Assembly: GCA_022605955.1 (NCBI GenBank)
Contig: JAKCOZ010000020.1
Span: 9,723,001-9,787,000 of the forward strand
DNA: 64,000 bases
From: Rallus limicola
Taxonomy: Eukaryota > Chordata > Aves > Gruiformes > Rallidae
Direction: 5' to 3'
The stretch's first letter is position 1. Each line of letters begins with the position of its first letter. Positions 15,201-27,600 of the stretch are shown here, piece by piece. The position numbers and the translations under genes were made by a program. A model generated the notes under the pieces. It did not search any database. It saw only the letters and a list, made by a program, of their open reading frames with translations, and was not told the DNA's origin.

Positions 15201-18200
15201 GCAAGGGCAGGAACATCAACTTACCCACATGGACAGCAAGCTCTTCAGGGCAGAAACTGTCCCTTCAGCAGCCGAGCTAGCACAGCTAGATCCTGGACTG
15301 GGTCACCCTGGGCAACACTGCTCCAGCAGGTCAGAAAGGCTGCGCTGCCACCTTAGCACATCGCCCTCGGTTTTCCCAAACATGCTGTACCACCCATGTG
15401 CAGCACAATGCCTTTCACAAACAGCTTAGTTGGAGGCATGGCTAGGGATGTTCCTCAGTTATTAACGTTCCCCCATCGCCTCTCAAGATCACACGCCCCT
15501 GCCACCAGAAGAAAAACCCCAGAAAAAAAAACAAAACACACCAAGAAACCAAGTAGCTGTGGAAGCTGTTCTACCTGCTACAAATGACAAATAACTGCTC
15601 CTACTTATTTCAGCTCTAATAACTTTCAATCTACTTTTGACTCTGAGCAGCGCCCAGACAAAGCAATATTTCAGCACAACACATGCTGTTTGAATTCAAC
15701 GCCGACGCTGAAGTTAGCGTTCCGCTCCTAGAGCGGCTGTCAGACATCTCCGTCTCTACAGTTACAGCACGTAACCCTAAAACCAAGAAACCAGAGAAAG
15801 CTCGAGTTCATTAGGGTTCGCTGCTCCAGAGCTGGGATCTCTGCAAAAGAAATGAGGTAAGGTGCTCCAGAAAACTCAGTATGTCATTGTGTTTTCTGCC
15901 AACAAACTACACCATTTCTTACAGTCTTAATTCCATTTTCAAAAGGCCCAAAAGTGCTTTGAGCAGCGGCCAGCACAACCCTCCCTGAGCCTCGCTAGGC
16001 AATCTCCCATCTGCTCCACAGAGCGGGTGAAAAGATTACACAGGCTCGCTTGTAGGAGATGAAGCAGTAGCACGGTTTATTCCTCTCCACAGAGCAAAAG
16101 CAATATATGGCAAATTGACCTTTCTTTTTTAAAATACAATAATCCAAATTTGAAAAAAGCAGACCATTTTGAAAGCTGGTTGCACTATGGCGTTAGGCAG
16201 TAGGATGGGGTAACCCCGACTCAGCTCAGATGGAAACTGCTGACAAGCAGAGACAAGACCCAGTACAACACATCCATGGGGAGGACAAGCACCCGGGCTA
16301 CACCATGAGGGTCTGATGTCTGACATTGCTGGGACACCGCGGTGTGTCCATCCAAGCTCAGGGTAAAGCAAATCCCTGTTTTCTCTCACTTGCAAGGTTT
16401 GTATGAGCAGCAGTGAAGCGAGAGTCACTTCAGCAGCTTACTGGAAAAATCGAGGAATTGCTCTAGGACTTTGTGAAGAAGTCAACTAGAAGTGCTGCTG
16501 TACACTTTCCATGCCATTTTTGGCATTTTGGCTAATGAAATATTAGTAGAGAGGTTTAAAAAAATAATACATCCTTAGCCTTGATCCAGCAGAGAGCCAC
16601 AGCAGTTTCCAAGTACTTCCCCCAACTTCCCATGGGACTTGCCATTTCCTTAACTGTAAACGGGCAAAAAATTTCTGCACAACTGAACTAAAAGTAGTAC
16701 ATCTGCCTTCTCAACAGTTACACTTGCCTATTAAACTTTCAACCCAGTTCTTCAGTGTGCACATATTCGCATGCCCAGTTAGGAGCATCAGATTCCCTTG
16801 CACAAGCGTCTGACACGCTTCTTCCCAGTCAGCTCTTCCAGCAGATGTGTTGCAAGGAACAAACAGAACTGCTGGTTGCTGCTCAGCACACTGGATTTTC
16901 CAGAAACCGACAACAGACACTAACCATTTCCATGCAGAGCTTCAACACATTTCCTTTCTAAAGGAAATAATTCAAGATTTTTTTTTCCCCCAGTAGTGAA
17001 GGGCAATTGTTGCAATATTTAAATACTCGTTAGCATTCAGCCCCACCACTTACAGGGCACTGCCAATGCGTTGGAATGATGTGAATCAACTCAGTGAGCA
17101 TCCACTATTGAAGCTCATCTCTGGCTTGAGTATGTGTATTGAAGGAAAAGGACACTCGACATACCAATGTGATTATTTACTCCATCCTCCCTTCCCTTAG
17201 CCTAGAACCAGAGAAGTTAGCAATGTATGTGTTAAATAGGAGTAACGCTACCAACATCTGTGTGACCACAGTCAATTCAGGTTGATATCAAAATGCATGA
17301 GCCTCCAGTATTTCAAGGGCATCACCCAAAAGGCCAGAATTCCTCATCTTGAAGGAAAAGGCACAGCATCATCCCAGCACTAATACAAAGCAGACACTAT
17401 TAAGCATCTAGGAAAAGTCAGTCCCTTTACAGAAAGCTTAAGCCATTCTTTCTGTAGCCATAACAAAGCTGAGCTCTGTTGGGGTGAGCCTGCAAGCCTC
17501 GAAGCGCTGCCGGAAGTGCTGCACAGCGTACGGCCACCCTTCACGCAAGCATCACTTCACTCAGGCCGCTAAAACCCAAGAAACAGCAGCTCTGAAAGTT
17601 CAGCTTCAGCACCACGTACCACAGATTTGTTAGCTAGCCGGGCTACGAGCTCACCCGTACCACCTACCCAGAGTCCAACCCAGCAAGGTAAGCGAGTGCC
17701 CAAAGAGGAAACAGAGAATTTAATCAAACGCCAGTTTTGTAGGAAGATGGTCACTATTGATTCTCAGCAGGCACAGCGAAGCAGACAAAGAGAATAACTT
17801 GAGCCAAATAAATCCTTAATTTTTTCCTCACTGAGATAAGATTACAATAGCCTTCCAATCTTGAGCTGCTTTCCTTTGTGAGAGCTGCACATATGTGCTT
17901 TTTATTAGTTTTTGGCTTAGCAATTAGATGGATTTTCAGTTACTTCCAGAAACGTTGCAGGATGACTGAGCTGCAGCTAATCTTTGCTCCCCACTAAATG
18001 GGAACTTGAAGAAGGCAGCAGGCTCTCAGCACTACAGCCAGTGCATCTCAATTCTGCATTCCATACAGAAATGTAAATGCTGTATTTCATACCTGAACTG
18101 CTGAGCACTTGCCAAAAAGGGAACCATAAGTGAAAAGTTATAATCATTGATTTGGAAGAAGAAAAAAGGAAGAAAACGTAACACAGATATTCCCTGCCAG

Positions 18201-21200
18201 GAGATGACCAATTTTCCAATAGTTCTGCCACACAAAAAGTAACTTCTTAAGATGAGTTGTTGTCTTTTTAAAAACCATTAAAGCAGAACAGGAGATTACA
18301 GCTGCAACAATGTATCTATTAACTCCAATTAGCAAGTATACGTTGTCTGGATTTGAAACTTCCCGACTTGGTGTTAGGGAACTGTAGTGCTGTAGCAAAC
18401 AGTATGAACACAAACAGCAGACCCAGGGCTAGAGACTAAATCTCTGCTCAGTGTCAGTGCAAGTTGGAGGGCGATTTTTCTTTGCTGCTTCAAAACAGGG
18501 AATATGCTACTGAGAGTGGTTGCCATGGAAGATTAAAGGAAACTATTTACCTTGCAAATTTATATTTAAACTTCTACTCCATATTCCAAGAGGACCAAGT
18601 CTCCTGTAACCTACAAATGTAGACAAATAACGTTTTTTTTTCTCCTCCTTGAATGAAAACAAGCAATAGAGCAATTGGAGGAAGGGAGACAATAAGGAAC
18701 TTAGTTTTAATGTGGCTTTGTGAATTTCGTGTTGTTTGTGGGCAGCTGGTTTTTTGTTTGCTTGGGTTTGGGGGGGGGGAGGAGGGTTGGGTGTTTCTTC
18801 TTGTTGAGTTGCTCTTTTAGCTTCACTTTTATCTCCTTTCAAGATTCCAAAGCAAACAAAATGCTACTTTGGAATTGCTACATACTGTGGCAATTTCAGA
18901 GGCCTCGTCCTGGAGGTCAAGCACTTCTGGCTTGACAGCCACACACTGCAATGTCAAGTCCTCTCCCGTCCAGGCCCGCAGGGTCCACAAGCTCACCTGA
19001 CCCCACCGCACACCCAGGCCAGACTCACATGTGTGTGTGCATGTCCCATGCAGTTGGGGTAAGGGACACCCTTACACCCCCAAACTCAACTCCCTGGGAA
19101 GTAAAACTTTGGTATCAAGAACACAGCCACCTTCAGATAGCTGCACAGGAGAATAGCTATTCTCGGCCCAATGAGAAGAGGAGCTTCTCTACTCCTTTCA
19201 AGACTTACGTCTTGCACATGCTTCTCACTGGGCTTGCTACAGGGAGCCCCAGATTTGGGCAATTGTAACAACTGCTGTAAAAGCTACTGAGAGCCCTTTG
19301 TGGAGCAATGCTGCCATAGACATCCCGTGATATCCTTCCTCCTGCACTGGCACACTTTAGAAACAGACAGACAACTGCAAACTTGAGTGGAAGAGAGCTT
19401 AATACCAATATGGGATAGCAGGGCAGTCAGGCCAGTTACCAAAATAGCAAGAGTCATAGCTGGAGCAAACAAAGGTACCCCAAACCTCCCTTTCTGATGC
19501 AAGAAGTCTGAGCAGTGAAAGCTCATTCATCTTTCTGGTTTAATTTTGCCCCACGGAAAGCAATGAGCCCCCAGCTGCCAGAGATAACAGGGGTGAAACA
19601 CAGCAGTGCAGGAGACACATGTAGGGAAAACAAAGGGCTTTTTCCAGCCACCTGCAAATACATTTTCTATCTTCCAGCGCATCTCCCAGTTGTTTTCTAA
19701 GGAATTCCTCTATTCATCTTTCAACAGGGTATTTTATTCATATCAAAAGCCTTCGCTTCTACACACTGCTGTGATCAAACCCTGGCATTCCCAGACAGAA
19801 TCTATTTAATACACTATACGCATGCTGATCTCATACCTGCCTGGCCTAGATCTACGTACAGACTCTGGATCTCGACAGCCATCCATCACCATAAAGCTGC
19901 CTCTAAAAGCTGTTTCAGAGGCTCCTGCCCCCTTCACAAAAGCAGAGCTGGCCCAGTTTGGCTCTACCTGTAAAGCTTGCTGTTGCAGTGCTCTGAAACA
20001 GGAACAGCTCTCAGTGTCAGGATCAAAGCCACAGGCATGTATCTGCATCCCTTTCCAGCACACAATTGTTAGTAAGCTGCTGGGTTTGCTGGAAACTGTT
20101 CCAGCACCCCAGGATCCTCATCCACAGGCACCCAGGGCCAGGGAAGAACAGATATGTACTCCAAAGGTCTACACAAAAGGAGGAAAAGGAGAAAACAAGG
20201 AGAAAGAGGAAACCTATTTACTGGTCACTGAATCAGAGCTGTAACCTGACCCTGGCTGCGTCTTGCCACTGACAGCATTAACTACAAGCAGCTTCCATTC
20301 AGCAGCTCCTGCCAAAAATAAACAGTGCCGGCTTTCCTGGCTGCTTGCTTGGGTTTGCTCTCAATGTTTTTCTTCTTGCCTCTTCTGGCTAATTGGGATA
20401 TGCTACGTTTCCTCCGACCAAGTAGTTTCTTAGTTTGTTTCTACCCACTGCATTACTAAAATTGGAGCACTTCCTTGCAGTAAAGAATGACAATAAAAGC
20501 TGCTTGATCAGAGATGGCCATGGCAGACTGCTTGGCACTCTCGTGGGAAGGCAGAAGGAAGGGTAAAGGGTTAGAGCAGGTACACAGTAACACCCCACTG
20601 GAAGCTTTCCCCATGCCATAGGCACCAGCATCCTCCCTCTGATGCTATCCCCAGCAAAGCATCTATTCACCAACAACACTGGTGGCACCTATTTTTAATA
20701 TGGGCCAAAATATTCATGCTGCCCATCCTCATTAAGCACTGGTGGGTTTGGGGCAGTGTTGGCTTTTTATTTATTACACAATCCACATCCTCCCACTACA
20801 AGCAAGCCCATCCCTGGAACTGTTCTTTCTCTAGCACTTTTTCATGAACAAACAAAACAGGGACCTAATTCATTCTCTTTGCAGGGAATTTTTTCCACAC
20901 CTCTTAAATTAAAAATAGATACCAGCAGACAGAGGTAAAACAGGGTAACTTCGCCATCATTCGTGAATAAAAACAGGTAATACCTATACCCAACTGAACT
21001 GCAAACTGCTCAGTGTGATGAAGAGGCTCTAAAGGTGTTATGCAAATACAGTTTCCTCCCAGAAGAAACTCCAGTGCCCAACAGCACGCACCAGAGCAGT
21101 TTAAGCCCATTTGCCGGCCGCAGCTCAACCACCACAGCCAAGCAAGAATGAAGAAATACATGGCCAACACGAATGGTGTTGAAAGGATAATTAAGAAACC

Positions 21201-22699
21201 TTAAACATGACTGATTTGAAGGTTTGGGACATCTTGCTTTTATACAAAATATCCTTTCCTGCTTCCCCTCAACCCAGCACTACAAGGAAACAGATGGGGA
21301 GAGTGGTCTTGTCAAGCTAAACAGTGTGTTTCTGACCCAGCCACTGAAGCCTGAGTTCAAAGACTCCTTAAAAATGTACTATTTTAATATGCCTGAATGA
21401 AGTGCTCTCTGCCTTCTAACCTGTTCAGTTTGAAACACTTGATTTCCTCCGCACCATCACTGTGCAGCACTCTGAAGCCTCACCAAGCCCTGTCACTCGA
21501 TTCAACACCAACAGTCACCTTTCTATCAGCAATCCCACAATAGCCAAAGCAAGGGAAAAAACAAGTCTTCAAACCAGAGAATGCTGCGCGACACCATTTA
21601 TTTACATCCCAGTTCTCCTTCCTGTGGCTGGCAACTGTAGGCAGGAGTCAGAGAAGGGGGCCTTAAAGCCTAGATAATTAACCCTAAGTGGCTTTAAAAT
21701 GGCTACAGGTTTAAGGTAAACAAGATGCAACACTGGAAGGAGTCTCAAGCTGCTGTGCTCTTTGCTCTGGAATGCACTGTTTACTCCAGCATCATGTAAA
21801 ATATGTAATTGATTACTCAAGGAAACAAGAAGGAGCCCCATAAGCCTCATCATTCTATAGAGCAGAAGTAAAAAGGTGTGTTTCAGGCCAAATCACAGTT
21901 GTATTTCAATAGGGACAGGGAAGTGCAAGAGAATCATAATTTCCTATTTATTAAAATTCATTTACTACAATTGCCATCAACAGGACCGCAGGGCTGTTAA
22001 CAAGAACCTCCCTAGAGTCAGAAGCATCAACTTCTACAAGCATATACAGATTTAAAGAAAAATTTAATTAAAAATAAATTTAATAATATTACTTTGGAGA
22101 ACATTTATCATTCCTGAGTGTGGGGAGGTTTGGGGTTTTTTTCCTCTCCAAACTTCCTTATTAAGATTTTACAAAATAATAATGAAACTTGACAATAAAC
22201 CACACAGTACCTAAGCACACTTCCAAATTAGTCAGTTGGTAATTCCACCAGCTGTACAGCAACTATTCGTGTCCTCAGGCAGCAAATGCTCCTCTTCCTC
22301 CAAAGGCCAAACCAGGTTCTTGGGGGTTTAAGAACAGCCCCAAAACACAGACAGCGTAAAACACTGTGAAGCTCCTTCACACCACCACTTTGCTCAGCAG
22401 AGCATTTCCCACATTCCTTCTGAGCCAGGGAAACAATATTTAGGATGCTCATTAGGTCAGAGTCAAAAAAAAAGGCAGTACTGAAAAGATTTTGATTGGA
22501 GGAAAAAAGTAGACACACTGAAAATAAATATCCAAAGGATAACTGTATAATTCCATTGCACATATGCAAGGCTAACAAGACACTACAATCAGTAACACTA
22601 TGATTACCCTCTACTTTGGTGGCCTCCAGTAATACTAATTTATTCACCCTCAAGTTCTGTAAGACACAGTCTTACATGTAGCACCTAACGCTTCCACGG
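12231..22699. other. Intron 1 segment: no gene recognised
   Basis: Non-coding sequence. A small CpG-containing cluster with short inverted repeats lies at about 15,695-15,830. A T/G-rich stretch with G10 lies at about 18,725-18,800. Frames up to 152 codons occur (12,105-12,563 minus and 19,822-20,244 plus) but have no recognisable protein features. Confidence 0.55.
18725..18800. repeat. T/G-rich low-complexity stretch
   Basis: The plus strand here is almost wholly T and G (GTTGTTTGTGG..., then TTTGTTTGCTTGGGTTT and G10), opposite to the A/C bias of the surrounding intron. No element family recognised. Confidence 0.6.
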
Positions 22700-23222
22700 T
22701 GTCCCAGTTACAGCTGGGATAGACTTAATTAGGATGAGAATCATGTTACTAACACACTGATGGCTTTAGTTTTTGCTAGGTAGCATTTAAAACTAAGTCA
22801 AGGACTTTTCAGCTCTCACATTACCCCACCAGCAATGAGGCTGGGAGTGTGCTAGGAGCTGGGAAGGGACACGGCCAGGACAGCTGACCCAAACTGGCCA
22901 AAGGCACAATCCATACCATATGATGTCATGCTCAGTATGTAAATGGGGAGAAGCTGGTCATAGGTTTAGACCATGGTTTGGGCATTAGCTGCGCTTCAGT
23001 GGTCTGCAGTGAGCAACCGTACTGTGCATCGCTTGTTTTGTATATTCTGTTGTCACGATATTATCATCCTTTTCTGTCACATGCAACTGTCTTATTCTCA
23101 AACTGTGAGTTTTACGTTCTTTCCCCTCCCAATTCTTTCCCCCACCCCTTTGGGGAGAGAGGGGAGGAGTGAGCGAGCGGTCGTGCAGTGGTTGTAGCTG
23201 CCTGCCAGCTTAAACCACAACA
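22700..23222 (+). mobile_element. Solo LTR, avian ERVL type, older and diverged
   Basis: This is a second element of the same broad type, about 523 bp, opening TGTCCCAGTTACAGCTGGGATAG and closing TTAAACCACAACA. Family landmarks are the GGGATAGA-TTAATT opening, TACTAACACACTGATGG, a GATGTCATGCTCAGTATGTAAA segment, a pyrimidine stretch, and GGGGAGGAGTGAGCGAGCGGTCGTG before the end. The terminal inverted repeats are eroded and the flanking pentamers (CACGG against CACCA) match at only 3 of 5 positions, so it is older than the copy at 40 kb. No internal retroviral genes are present. It lies antisense to FBRSL1 in intron 1. Confidence 0.82.
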
Positions 23223-24540
23223 CACCACCACAGAGCCCAGCCCTCCACACAGATACTCCCTTTCAGAGCTACTTTTAACTGAATTTTCAGCCAGAAGCAT
23301 TAATATCACCTTAAACACTAAGCGAGGGCCCCCAAAGCTGCGCTGTCTCCGCCTTTGCAGCCCAGAGAGGACAAGCTGCTCCGGTTTTGTCCAAAAGGCT
23401 ACCGATTACAGCCCACTTTGCTGAAGTGAGGCACCCCAGGGCACTTCTAATCCCCTCTCTCTGCCAAAACACCCATCCACTCAATGTTCACTGAGTATCT
23501 TGTCTCTGTGGGGCTGCTACTCAAACACATATAGGATATATACACTATTACATACTTCAGCAGCCATCTCACTTGTAAGGAGAGCAGAGGAAACCAGCAC
23601 AAGAGCCGTTCTGCTTACCCCATCGCACGGTGGCTGGAAAGCCACGACCACAAACCACTACAGGGAAGTCAGCGCTGGGTAATGGCGCAGTGAATTACAG
23701 GCAACGTGTCCAAAAGTGAAAGACTACAGCAAATAGATGTAGCAGGCAGAAACAGCCTTTCAGCCTGCTCTACCCATCGTTTCTCCTCTCTGTTCCTGTT
23801 TCCTCATCTGGAAGGCTTTGGCTGACTTTGTCATCTTTTGCCAGCAAGGCAAATATAGGAAAACAAAGACTTTCAGGGCGAGAAATGCACTGTGCTGTTC
23901 AACGCTGACCAAAAAGAGCAAATAGCTGGTGGCACTCAGAGCTACGGGGCAGGCTGGCAGCTGCCAGAAGCCTTTTCTCTGTGCAGCATGTCTGACACAC
24001 CACTAACATCACTGCAGTTGTAGCAAAAGATAGAAGAGGCTGATTTCTATCTTGAAAGGAGCTGGAGCCCGAGGCCATTACAAGCACAGCCTGAAGAGAG
24101 GCTGATTTCGTGGGTTTGCTGAGTCGCAGCACAGTTACCACTCATACCGCTACCACAGGGCACAGCATCTTCAAAGCATCCTAATGACTTGGGCAGCTGG
24201 CTCGTCATCTCGCTCGGGTTTGTGGAGGAAACTGTTACTGATGGCTTTGAAAAGGGAGCTGTGCACCTCACCAGGGCACCACGGCCACGCAAAAAGCAGT
24301 GGGCAACCACCACACCTTCGAGTGAAAAGTTCAAATGATGGGTTTTGCTTTCTCCTTCACACAAGCGAAAAAAGCCGAAACAAAACAAAACCCAAAACAA
24401 GTCTCAGTACTCACTGAAGCCCCTGTAGCTGGAGGCCACATACCTGCAGGCCCCCCCCAGACCCAACAGTGGACAGGCAGCTTGAAGTGGCAGTCCCACA
24501 GGAAAGCTAAGACAGGAAACACCAAAGCACCCTACTGCAG

Positions 24541-24640
24541 CAAATTAAAAACCAAACACACACATTACAAAAAAAAAAAACCCCAACAAAAGAACCCCAA
24601 AACCAAACAATAAGCCAAACAAAATCCACAAATAAATGCA
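24541..24640. repeat. A/C-rich low-complexity stretch
   Basis: About 100 bases on the plus strand are almost free of G and T, with A12 at 24,569-24,580 and repeated CCAAAC/CCCCAA motifs. On the FBRSL1 sense strand it reads as a long U/G-rich stretch. Confidence 0.7.
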
Positions 24641-27600
24641 ATTAAAGTAGACTAACTACAATGCTAGTAAAGCAGGATGAAGAATGAGGAGAGGAACTTG
24701 TCACCAATTCAGAGATGATAGCTTTTGTTTTTTTTCATATATTCAGGAATAAGAATTAAAGGCAGAACACAAACGAGATCCAATTTGTCACACAACACCT
24801 GCAATCAGCTGAGTGAAAAAAACCTACATAAATAAAACTCCAAACCAAAAACCCCACTGTTCAACTCCTACATTGCAAAGTATACTTCATGATTGTTTAA
24901 TTAAAGTCATTTTTAGCTTTGCATGGCTGCAATCACCAAACATTGTCTCCCTGTCAGCATTTGAGGGGCTAACACACTGTTGCCAACAATTAGCACAAAT
25001 CTGGCTGACATTGTTTTCTCCAAAAATAAACCATGCATGTTAAGTAGCTTGAGAACAAACATGAAAACAAGATTTTAGGATAACATTTTTCTTCTCAGTG
25101 GAAACACAGTCCTGCAGAAAGCCCAGGTAATCACTCCAGTAATCAATCACCAAGTACACACTTTTGCTGCTGGAGAAGTACCACCAGGACATGAATTGGA
25201 AGTTGTGGACACCAGTGGTTAAGAAACCTTTCTAAGCAGAGGGAAGACATTAACCCCAGTCTCCTGGCCAAAATCTGTTTTGGAAAATTCCTGATTTCCC
25301 TCATTCACCAGCAATCCTATGAGCATGGGCATCATGGCAAGAGAGGAGCATGCAAGAAAATAGACCCTCTGAAGTTCTTTCATTTTGCAAAACTGACTCT
25401 TCTATAACCTGAGCCATCAAGAAAATCCAACAACACTGAAATAACACCAGGATTACACAAGTCACCTGGCTTGAGAAGGATGCAGTCCTTTGAATTGGAG
25501 AAGCGTGTGTGCACTTGAACAGCTTTTCTGTTCACCACCATCTTCAACTTCAAGAGCCAGGCGTTCACCATGGCATGCTCCATCCCAGAGGCGGCTGCCC
25601 AACAAAGGTGGTGAAACATGACTCAGAGCAGAGATGACTCTCTAGTTCTCTGGAAGAAACAGTCATTTTCAATACAGACTGAAACTGCCAGGAAGAGGAG
25701 AGAACAGTTCCTTGATGTTTACAGTGAGGACCATTTGAACTCCTGCACTGACAACAGAAATCACGAACCTAGGCTGAGGATTGGAAACAGATACTTACTC
25801 CAGTTTTGAAGCCAGAGCATCACCACAGTGCTTGCCTGACATGCAGATAAAGGTAAAGATGGTTTCAGGCGTCTTTGGAGCAGGCATGGGCTTTGTCCAG
25901 ACCCTGTTCCCTCTTACACTCAATATACCATGCCATTAGAAAACCAATGCTGGAAACCTTTTACTAGACTGAAGAAGTTAACATTTTCTACTCAGTGGAT
26001 AGGAAGTCTATGGCTGCTTATTTTATACCCTGTTCTCATCTCTGAAGGCTTTTATTCTCTAGAGCAAATTAATCAGGCAGTTTGCATTATATGTTCTTTC
26101 TCCAGGCCTGGCTCCTCTCGGCATCTCTATTGATCTTCACTCAGTAAGCCATTAGCAAAAGGTTTTGAAAATTTGCTGGTTTTATAGTTCCCAGAGAAAA
26201 CTGAGTCCAATTTAGGGGAATTGCCAGATTTGGGTTTGAAAGCTCAATCCTTTGGGGATAAGATCACCATTTTTCAAAACATGCAACACCACACACATCC
26301 TGCTCTGCTGCTCGCTCACACGGGTGTCTGTCTCTACTGCTCAGTGCTCCTTCCTGGCTAAGGAGGGTTTAAATTATCTGAGAGAAGGGGATGGAGGGAG
26401 AAAGGACAAGTGCCACACACCCACAACCAGCAAATAAGCCAGAGAAAGACAAAAATGGAAAAAAGAAAATATACAAGATTGATGCAAAAAACAACAGGAG
26501 AAAGGTAAGAGAGGGGTAGAAAGGTGACTTTACTAAGTAACTGTAAGCTGTTGGACAATTATTTTTCCTGTGGACTCCCCAAGGTCATCTCCTCTTCAGT
26601 ATACCTCCCTCAGGTTCCCATTTCCTCTCTAGTCCAATAAAGCCACAGCAGTAAAGAAAAAACTGGTGCAACTTCAGTGTACTTTTGCCGTGTTTCTCTG
26701 GTGTGTGTGCAAGATGACCTTTGTTCTTTCTCCTCCTGTAAGTTATTTTCTCTGTGCATGCATGACAGCAACTTAAAATAAACCAAGCCAAAACCAATCA
26801 TCCATCCTTCCCATTAAATATCTCATTAGATATTTAGCCAGAGCTAAATCCTACCAGATATTTACACAGCCAGAGCTGCCGACTCAACCAAACAGACCCG
26901 GTCTTGCTGAAGCGTGTCTGACCCCCACCCAGAAGGAAGAAGACCACACCAGAAGATACACAGGCAGACAGAAGCGCTGGCTGTCCCGAGGGCCTCGCAC
27001 ATTGTGTGTGCAATTCTGTTGTGTCCAGTCTCTGGCTGGCTTTCACGCTGTGCAGACATTATCCCTGGCAAACAACAGCGCTCATTCTCCCGCCTGTTCC
27101 CAACAGCCAGCCATACACTGCACATGCTGTTGAACCCAGTGGACATGAATGCTAGCCTGGTGTGATGTTACCCACTTGCAGCCTTCGCGCAGAGCCTGGG
27201 TCCCTGCTCAGCCAAAGCCCCATTTCATAATTTTGGCCCAGCTGCCTCCCAGGCACCTCCACACCCCTCAGAGGGAGCAGAGCCATGGAACGAGCTGAAG
27301 CAAGGGTGGCAACAAGAAACATCACAAACAAAAGAGAAAATAACATCCCGCAACAGACCAAAACCTCAGTTTTATACCTGAACTTGCCCAAAGCCCAGGG
27401 ACATGGAGATGTAAATCAACACTGAATGATTGTTTTAACTACTTACAGGCCATAATGCTGTAGGTGCATCACATAAGACAGCCTGCTATGAAACCCCCGT
27501 GCCACCTGCTGCTCTCTTTCCCCCATACGGTACAGCACCCTAGTCCTAGCTGCTGTTCTGAGGAGCACACAATTTTCAAATAGAACCCGAGGTTTAATTC

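Noticed and set aside
19822..20244. 140-codon plus-strand frame
   Set aside because: No recognisable domain, low-complexity Lys/Glu end, no conserved start context; probably chance.
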